NCBI GenBank assembly: GCA_021772875.1
Contig: JAJFLD010000039.1
Coordinates: forward strand, 1 to 40,356
DNA: 40,356 nucleotides
From: Ghiorsea sp.
GTDB lineage: Bacteria > Pseudomonadota > Zetaproteobacteria > Mariprofundales > Mariprofundaceae
Direction: 5' to 3'
In this document: in pieces, positions 35,346-40,356 of the stretch
How positions within the stretch are numbered: position 1 is the first letter of the stretch
Layout of the letters: the number at the start of each line of letters is the position of its first letter
The notes under the pieces: model-generated
Told to the model about the DNA's origin: nothing
The model's input: only the letters and a program-made list of their open reading frames with translations
Databases searched by the model: none
Translations under genes and position numbers: made by a program

Positions 35346-37007
35346 TTACTTCATTGAAAATAAATTGAGTTTTTCTTTAATTTTCTCAAGTAGGCGCTTT
35401 TTTCTTTTTTCTAACTCTGGGACATCCCATTTGTTACAATCTATAATGTCCTGTGTGATGATAAAAGAACTTACTACATTATCTTTATTCTTATAAGCGT
35501 GGCGCTTCTTCTCAAAAGAATAGTTTTGTGCCTGAATGTTTTTCCTCATGGAAAGCAAGGTCAGGTTTGCTAAAGAGTTTTGCCATATATCAATTTCTGC
35601 ATCATTGAATATTTCTTTCCACTCTTTAGTTGGAGTTTGGGGCAACACATGCTCTAGATGAAGTTTATTTCCAATTGGAATATAGGTGAACTTGCTGTTA
35701 TCAGATGAGAAATATTCAATTAATAGTAAAAGTGCCCTATCCCATGTTCTTCCATAGACCCAGTTTCCTTCAATCTCTTCCATGAAAGTCTTTGTGGTGG
35801 AATATTTTCGGAGGTTGTCCGCCATTTCTGATGCAATGGAGCTGATTGGCGACTGTGCCTTGACTAGCTTTAGAATGTTAAAGCTTGTTTGCTTTATTCT
35901 TGCGACTGTTGCACCAGCAGCCCAATTTTGGTAATAATAAGCAACCAAAAGGGATTTTAGTTTATCAAGATGAGGGTAATTGGAAAAGAGAGCGGTAGCT
36001 AGAATACTATTCCAGTAAATTTTGTGCTTTAAGTAGCGTAAGCAATAAATATTTTTATCTTCTGCAGTTAGAATATTAATATACGCCTTGGAGAAGTCAC
36101 TAATTTCTTTAATTATTTCTAGCGAAGTTCTGCCTTCTTTATTGAAAATGGTTAGTAGCTCTTTATCGAGGCGACTTTTAGGGTTCGTAGCTATTTTGTA
36201 GTACAAATATGTATTTAGCATTCCATCTAGGTCGAAGTTCGCAAACTTTAAGTTGGAATTAACATTTTCCCACTTTGCTTTAAATGCGGTTCTGTCTTCC
36301 TTGGAATCTAGTTTTTGCATCAATGATGACTTTAGAATGTCTATAGAGCTTAAGGGCATTCCTCTATCATTAAGAACATTAAAGATTTGAATTGCACTAT
36401 CTTGAGAGGGGCAAGTAATGACAGTGAGCACTATTTTCTCATAAAACCACAGTACAAATGTATCAATATCAATGCTGTTTTCAGTCACAGCTAAGCTTAA
36501 GAAGTTTTTTAAGAAGTGAGCATTTTGTAAGTATTTATTGCCAGAGAAGTTTTTTTCAATGTGCCGTGTTTCAGTGAAGCTAATGCCTTTTAGTACAGTT
36601 TCTTCAAAGTCAATTTGATACTGTTCGCTTGTTAGGAACTTCAACTTTCTTTTGTCATTTTCATATTTATCTTGAATGGAATTAGTTATGAAATCTTTTG
36701 CTTTTTGACTTAATTTGTCAAAGTACACATCTCTAAAAACACAGGATATAATTGTGAATGTTGTGGTTCGCTGTTGCCCGTCAATGATATCAAACCTTGA
36801 ATCACATTCGTTGTTTACCAGCACTAATGAGCCACAAAAATATGTGTCAGTTTTATTTCCTATGAAAGCTGTAACTAAGTCATCAATTAAGTCAGATAAA
36901 TTATCTTTATCCCATGAATAAGGCCTTTGGTAGTCAGGTACTTGGTAAAATTTTTCATCATTAACTAGGATTGTCTTTAAGTTCTCAATTTCGGCTTCAA
37001 TCTTCAT
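35346..37007 (-). CDS. DUF262/DUF1524 protein, GmrSD/SspE-like candidate restriction nuclease
   Basis: 553 residues. The N-terminal DUF262 (ParB/Srx-like) domain shows YQVPDYQRPYSWD (21-33) and the nucleotide-handling FDIIDGQQRTTTF (72-84). The C-terminal DUF1524 HNH nuclease has LHLEHVLPQTPTKEW (449-463, His450/His453), then NSLANLTLL and KNIQAQNYSFEKKR with candidate Asn ligands. Family knowledge: GmrSD cuts glucosylated phage DNA and SspE acts with phosphorothioate systems, both using NTP hydrolysis. Here no DNA-modification gene is visible, favouring a stand-alone type IV-like enzyme. AT-richer than its neighbours, suggesting transfer. Confidence 0.88.
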   Translation of the reverse strand: MKIEAEIENLKTILVNDEKFYQVPDYQRPYSWDKDNLSDLIDDLVTAFIGNKTDTYFCGSLVLVNNECDSRFDIIDGQQRTTTFTIISCVFRDVYFDKLSQKAKDFITNSIQDKYENDKRKLKFLTSEQYQIDFEETVLKGISFTETRHIEKNFSGNKYLQNAHFLKNFLSLAVTENSIDIDTFVLWFYEKIVLTVITCPSQDSAIQIFNVLNDRGMPLSSIDILKSSLMQKLDSKEDRTAFKAKWENVNSNLKFANFDLDGMLNTYLYYKIATNPKSRLDKELLTIFNKEGRTSLEIIKEISDFSKAYINILTAEDKNIYCLRYLKHKIYWNSILATALFSNYPHLDKLKSLLVAYYYQNWAAGATVARIKQTSFNILKLVKAQSPISSIASEMADNLRKYSTTKTFMEEIEGNWVYGRTWDRALLLLIEYFSSDNSKFTYIPIGNKLHLEHVLPQTPTKEWKEIFNDAEIDIWQNSLANLTLLSMRKNIQAQNYSFEKKRHAYKNKDNVVSSFIITQDIIDCNKWDVPELEKRKKRLLEKIKEKLNLFSMK

Positions 37008-37022
37008 CAGTATCCTATGGTT

Positions 37023-37056
37023 ATGTCAATGTGACATTATTATAGCCTAAGCTATA
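37023..37056 (-). promoter_or_regulatory. promoter and double palindrome of the DUF262 operon
   Basis: On the minus strand a perfect -10 TATAAT occupies 37044-37039. It is embedded in two inverted repeats: TATAGC-CTAA-GCTATA (37041-37056) and ATGTCA-ATG-TGACAT (37023-37037). The ATG start of the DUF262 gene is 16 nt beyond. No convincing -35 is present. The arrangement suggests repression by a dimeric protein, perhaps the HTH-like partner. Confidence 0.55.
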
Positions 37057-37110
37057 GACGTTAGCGAGTTGTAGGTATTTGGCTTACAATAGCGTCTTTA
37101 TGAAGGCTAA

Positions 37111-37260
37111 GGTTGCTGGCTTTTTTCTTGCCATGTTCTTGGATGTTGCATGAGTAAATTCAAGCTATCAGAAACGTTACAGCAGATGGCGCACTTGCCA
37201 GTTGAAGTCATCAGAATTCTGGGTAGTTATGGCCTGAGATATTGATTGGGTGCATTTAAC
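37111..37260. repeat. direct-repeat copy B
   Basis: The counterpart of 34727-34898. It begins GGTTGCTGGCTTTTTT, which equals the right arm of the tRNA terminator although no tRNA or left arm is here. It contains a 31-codon frame (37150-37245) ending in PVEVIRILGSYGLRY that is broken in copy A. It lies between the DUF262 promoter and the end of the 259-residue gene. Confidence 0.85.
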
Positions 37261-37286
37261 ACAGTGAAGACAAAGGCTCCGAGACA

Positions 37287-38066
37287 TCAAACTTTGGCCA
37301 GAGCGGAATGTTTGCTAACCTTGTGCGGTAAGCTTTTATGGGCCACGGTTTCATTAATAAAGCGTATAGCTTGGTCTAATATGATTTTTCGTTCTTTAGT
37401 AGGTTGTGCGAACTGGCCTAGTATTTGTATTAGCCTATTGTAGGTAACCCGCGACCAAATGCATTTAGAGTAAACGGAAGTATTCTTTTTGAATTCTTCA
37501 AAGCTCCCGCATATTTCTTCCATATGTTGTTTTGAGATAGATGCATCTTCTTGTCGCGCTTCAATTGTTTTAGCCAATACATTAATACGATCTGCGATGA
37601 TTTCGACCTCGGCAGGTGTGAAGAAACCTTCAGGGTCATCTAGTGCGCCTGCGATATCCTCTTTAAATTTTGCTCTAAGCTCTTGCAATGGATCAACTGT
37701 TGGTGCGAGCGCGTATAAATCTTCCTTGATATAGCTGCACCATCTGCTGATGATTCTAGGCAGGTCACCTAGTTTTGAAAGCATGAGGTATTCTTTCAGC
37801 TTATACTCACCAGGAGCAAACACAACATCTAAGCTGTGATACGTTCTCTTTTTTGATGGCATTAGAAACGGCTGAGTTAGAGCAAAGGAGTCTTCAATCA
37901 TAGACTCGCTACATTCTAAGACATACTCTGGTTTATGTGAGAATGTTAATTTGATCAATGTCTTTCCAGTTTTAGGCAAAGCTATGATGAAATCATGTTT
38001 TGTGAACACTGATTCATCAAGAGCTTTGGCAATAGTTTGAATAAACGAAGTTTTTAGTTGGCTCAT
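37287..38066 (-). CDS. unrecognised 259-residue accessory protein
   Basis: A protein of 259 residues with GGGAAAAG before the ATG at 38066. I recognise no domain. It is soluble (no membrane segment), with an N-terminal alpha/beta-looking part (FIIALPKTGKTLIKLTFSHKPEYVLE) and a helical C-terminal half containing GFFTPAEVEIIADRINVLAKTIEARQ. GKTL is not a complete P-loop. Coding looks intact. Position beside the DUF262 module and the matching repeat suggests another accessory or defence gene, without proof of joint function. Confidence 0.75.
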   Translation of the reverse strand: MSQLKTSFIQTIAKALDESVFTKHDFIIALPKTGKTLIKLTFSHKPEYVLECSESMIEDSFALTQPFLMPSKKRTYHSLDVVFAPGEYKLKEYLMLSKLGDLPRIISRWCSYIKEDLYALAPTVDPLQELRAKFKEDIAGALDDPEGFFTPAEVEIIADRINVLAKTIEARQEDASISKQHMEEICGSFEEFKKNTSVYSKCIWSRVTYNRLIQILGQFAQPTKERKIILDQAIRFINETVAHKSLPHKVSKHSALAKV

Positions 38067-38461
38067 TTCTTTTCCCGGTGCACATAATTTGCTAAGTTCT
38101 AGATTAAGATTATTGGAGCTATTAGCTTTTAACTATTCGCCACAATCTCCTGTGTAACGTTCATTTCAGGTGAGTCTAGGTTATTGATGTGTCATTCAAC
38201 GCGTTTTCTTGCATGTCTATGATTTATCTCCGCGGCATTTATTTCAGGAAGAAGTTTTGCAGTTGTTAGCAACTATTACCCAGAACGAATTTTAGCATAG
38301 AGTTATTCAAAAAATAATTAACTAAAGTTAGGGAACCTATGAACAACCCTTGATTTTCACATCAAAAAGCAACAAATTTTTAAAACAGAACATTTTAGTT
38401 CGGAAAAACACTGGCAAGCCGCTAGTAATTTAGACAGTTGAGCTCCTGATAATATTTATTT
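38067..38461. other. gene-free AT-rich stretch
   Basis: About 395 nt between the 259-residue gene and the transposase remnant. No frame with a ribosome site or recognisable product is seen. It contains GGGAACCTATGAACAACCC (38331-38349), which looks like an insertion-sequence end, but no matching partner was found. Presumably it also holds the promoter of the 259-residue gene. Confidence 0.6.
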
Positions 38462-38985
38462 TCATACCTTATAGGTGAGAAATCCATTGTTGTTTCCATG
38501 ATGCCGCACTGGATTGTAAACAGCGTAATAAAATTTAAGATATCTGAGCGTGTTTCCTCCCTCCTTGTTTTGCACATCTTTTTCTTTAATACGCTCAGTT
38601 TTAAGTAATGAGAAAAAGATTTCAGTAACAGTATTGTATCACAGGTAGGCTATGCACTCATGACCATTGGCTCGGCGATGCATGCTTGCTCGTTTTCAAG
38701 CTGACGATTTAGAGTGTTTTGAGCAACATGGCTTACTCCGCCTCCTTTAAACTCAGGGTGTTTCTTGTACCCTCGTTGAGAATCAAGACCTGCTTCTTTC
38801 ATGATTCGATAAACGCGATTCTTGCCACAATGTTCACCCTGGTCTTTTAAGTCGCGTGTAATATTCCTAAACCATATGCAAAACCACTCGCCATCCAAAA
38901 CTGTTTAACCTGCTGTAAAAGACGAACATCTTCTTTGGCCATCGTACTTAGTGGTTGCTTGAGCCATGCATAACAAGCATTGCAT
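38462..38985 (-). pseudogene. decayed IS3-family transposase (OrfB) remnant
   Basis: Three pieces of one IS3-type OrfB can be read. The N-terminal part YAWLKQPLSTMAKEDVRLL...FAYG (about 38972-38865) is followed after a frameshift by RNITRDLKDQG...KNRVYRIMKEAGLDSQRGYKKH and NRQLENEQ (to about 38650). The C-terminal end TEIFFSLLKTERIKEKDV...YYAVYNPVRHHGNNNG lies at about 38635-38470, with the stop at 38462. The segment with the DDE catalytic residues is deleted, so it cannot transpose. A scar of mobile DNA in the island. Confidence 0.85.
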
Positions 38986-39240
38986 AATGGTATGGGGGTG
39001 TAGGCTCACATAACTTGTATTATCTATCACAGCGAGTTTCTTACTCTCGATAGAGTGACTCCTGTGATTAAGGTGCCGTGTTTTGTTTGGTACATTTGTA
39101 GCTGTTTTATGTTTCGGAAACTGGCAGCGAACATCCTAGTTGATAGATAAACTGGAGACAGCGGTTGAGCAATGAAAGATAAAAAGGTACAAAGAGCAAT
39201 ATGAAAATATTTAGATTGATGTGTTTGGCGTAAGCGTTTA

Positions 39241-39888
39241 ATGCCAAATTTTTCAGCAACAGAACGTGAGACCTTGTACCGTGTGATTCATGCGCGGCGT
39301 GATATGCGCCATTTTTCTGGCGGACAAGTAGCCGATGATGTTTTAGCGCGCATATTAGAAGCTGCACATGCGGCACCTTCAGTGGGTTATATGCAGCCTT
39401 GGCGGTTTGTCAGGATTACCAAACCTGAGTTGCGGGCGCAATTGTTAACGCTGGTTGAAGAAGAAAAACAGCGCACATCTGAAGCTTTGGATAAACGGAA
39501 AGCTGAATTTATGCGTTTAAAAGTAGAAGGCATTCAAGACTGTGCGGAATTGCTTGCTGTGGTGTTGGCACCTGATGATGGCACAGTTTTTGGTAGGCGC
39601 ACCATGGCAGAAGAAATGGCATTGTGTTCTGTTTCTTGTGCCATTGAGAACATGTGGCTGGCAGCAAGGGCTGAGAATTTGGGCATGGGTTGGGTTTCAT
39701 TTTTTGAGCCTGCTGATGTAGCAGATTTATTAGCTTGTCCTACTGGTGCCAAACCTATTGCGCTGCTCTGCCTTGGGCCAGTGACAGATTTTTACGATAA
39801 ACCGATGTTAGAAACAGCAGGCTGGCGTGAGCGTGAAATGTTAGATGTCGTGTTGGCAGAAAATCAGTACCCTTCGTCGCAAAAATAA
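39241..39888 (+). CDS. bluB: BluB, 5,6-dimethylbenzimidazole synthase
   Basis: 215 residues of the nitroreductase fold, BluB branch: HARRDMRHFSG (17-27), AAHAAPSVGYMQPWRF (41-56), and AIENMWLAARAENLGMGWVSFF in the C-terminal half. BluB cannibalises reduced FMN with oxygen to make the lower ligand of vitamin B12. No other cobalamin gene or cobalamin riboswitch is seen near it. No clear ribosome site precedes the ATG. The 250 nt before it (38986-39240) hold no gene. Confidence 0.9.
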   Translation: MPNFSATERETLYRVIHARRDMRHFSGGQVADDVLARILEAAHAAPSVGYMQPWRFVRITKPELRAQLLTLVEEEKQRTSEALDKRKAEFMRLKVEGIQDCAELLAVVLAPDDGTVFGRRTMAEEMALCSVSCAIENMWLAARAENLGMGWVSFFEPADVADLLACPTGAKPIALLCLGPVTDFYDKPMLETAGWREREMLDVVLAENQYPSSQK

Positions 39889-40019
39889 GAACAAGAGCAA
39901 TAAAAATTAAAAATCATCACTTGCCGATGACAACTTGGCACGTGTCGCTTGGGCGTATATGGTAGAGAAATGGCATTAAATATGCTGTTTTTTTGTGACC
40001 ATTACACAGTGCTAAACAG

Positions 40020-40356
40020 ATGTTGAAAAGTAAGGAGCTCACAATAACACATATCGCTACTGAACCTTCTATACAAGTCACGTCTAAACATGCGACTTTA
40101 GAGGCACGCATTCTCTTAGAGCAATTAAAGTTTCTTTATCCATCTTCGTTGCGAGGCGTGATGTTGTATGGTGTTGCTGGGCTTGCTTTGGTATATATGC
40201 AGTGGTTGCATATTGATCATAAGGTACTTGTTGCGTGGTTTTCTGCCATGTTATGTGTCGTGGTTTTTCGGATTTTATTATTAAAAGCTTTCCAGAAAAG
40301 AGAGGCAACTTGGCAACAGGCAGGATATTGGCGCAATTTATTTCTTTTAGGCGTGA
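40020..40356 (+). CDS. membrane sensor-like protein, N-terminal part
   Basis: 112 codons run off the window end. A soluble start (TEPSIQVTSKHATLEARILLEQLKFLYPSS) leads into membrane helices (VMLYGVAGLALVYMQWL and VLVAWFSAMLCVVVFRILLL) and a charged loop, like the N-terminus of membrane-bound GGDEF/EAL or histidine-kinase proteins. The ATG at 40020 has no ribosome site, whereas AAGGAG (40032-40037) lies 6 nt before an in-frame ATA (40044). The effector domain is outside the window, so the role is a guess. Confidence 0.55.
   Translation, partial: MLKSKELTITHIATEPSIQVTSKHATLEARILLEQLKFLYPSSLRGVMLYGVAGLALVYMQWLHIDHKVLVAWFSAMLCVVVFRILLLKAFQKREATWQQAGYWRNLFLLGV

Noticed and set aside
37150..37245. 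A 31-codon gene in repeat copy B
   Set aside because: The equivalent frame is broken in copy A and no ribosome site is evident, so it is more likely a repeat fragment than a gene.
34727..37260. Integron with attC sites, since each module is followed by a repeat
   Set aside because: No clear RYYYAAC/GTTRRRY core sites or long imperfect palindrome typical of attC were found, and no integrase gene is in the window.
38986..39240. Cobalamin riboswitch upstream of bluB
   Set aside because: The characteristic conserved cobalamin-box sequence is absent; only weak hairpins such as TCACAG/CTGTGA are seen.
1..40356. CRISPR arrays or rRNA genes
   Set aside because: No regularly spaced repeats with unique spacers and no rRNA-like sequence were seen; the only tandem array is the short one at oriC.

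Overview
The window is a chromosomal segment from a Gram-negative, probably autotrophic proteobacterium. The evidence is lipopolysaccharide export and Kdo genes (lptABC, kdsC, kdsD), ubiquinone genes (ubiX, ubiK, ubiA), murein recycling (nagZ) and a class I phosphoribulokinase, which marks the Calvin cycle. Moderate-to-low GC, the origin-linked gene order and a lone bluB would fit a zetaproteobacterium (Mariprofundus/Ghiorsea type), but that is an inference and a gammaproteobacterium or betaproteobacterium is not excluded.

Layout. Positions 1-3000 (minus strand): the start of a patatin-like phospholipase, a short-chain dehydrogenase, the comM/yifB ATPase and a YefM-YoeB toxin-antitoxin pair with a two-palindrome operator. 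Positions 3000-12600 (minus strand): a nearly gapless run in the transcription order mnmG, rsmG, parA, parB, an M23 murein hydrolase, kdsD, kdsC, lptC, lptA, lptB, ubiX, ubiK. Two perfect 16-bp parS sites are embedded in the starts of mnmG and parA. Positions 12700-16560: phosphoribulokinase, dnaN, the replication origin (DnaA boxes plus a 25-bp tandem repeat running through the dnaA stop codon) and dnaA. All genes left of oriC in this window are on the minus strand, so they are co-directional with leftward replication.

Positions 16560-20320 (plus strand): a PyrK-like iron-sulfur flavoprotein, metK, an S-adenosylhomocysteine riboswitch, ahcY and a small secreted EF-hand-like protein. metK and ahcY are two arms of the activated methyl cycle, and the riboswitch links ahcY to SAH accumulation. 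Positions 20320-30020 (minus strand): a housekeeping cluster in the transcription order glycosyltransferase, nudix hydrolase, nagZ, radA, cvpA, purF, dgkA, ubiA, a putative zinc-metalloprotease, hemC, rdgB. Positions 30132-34559 (plus strand): a large NAD-dependent glutamate dehydrogenase.

Positions 34617-39240 are an accessory region beginning at a tRNA-Met gene. It holds a DUF262/DUF1524 (GmrSD/SspE-like) candidate restriction protein with a small HTH-like partner, an unrecognised 259-residue protein, two diverged direct-repeat copies (about 150-170 bp) each lying downstream of one of these modules, and a decayed IS3-family transposase lacking its catalytic core. This is the most likely place for an undescribed (defence-type) system. 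After it come bluB (5,6-dimethylbenzimidazole synthase) and the start of a membrane sensor-like protein running off the window end.
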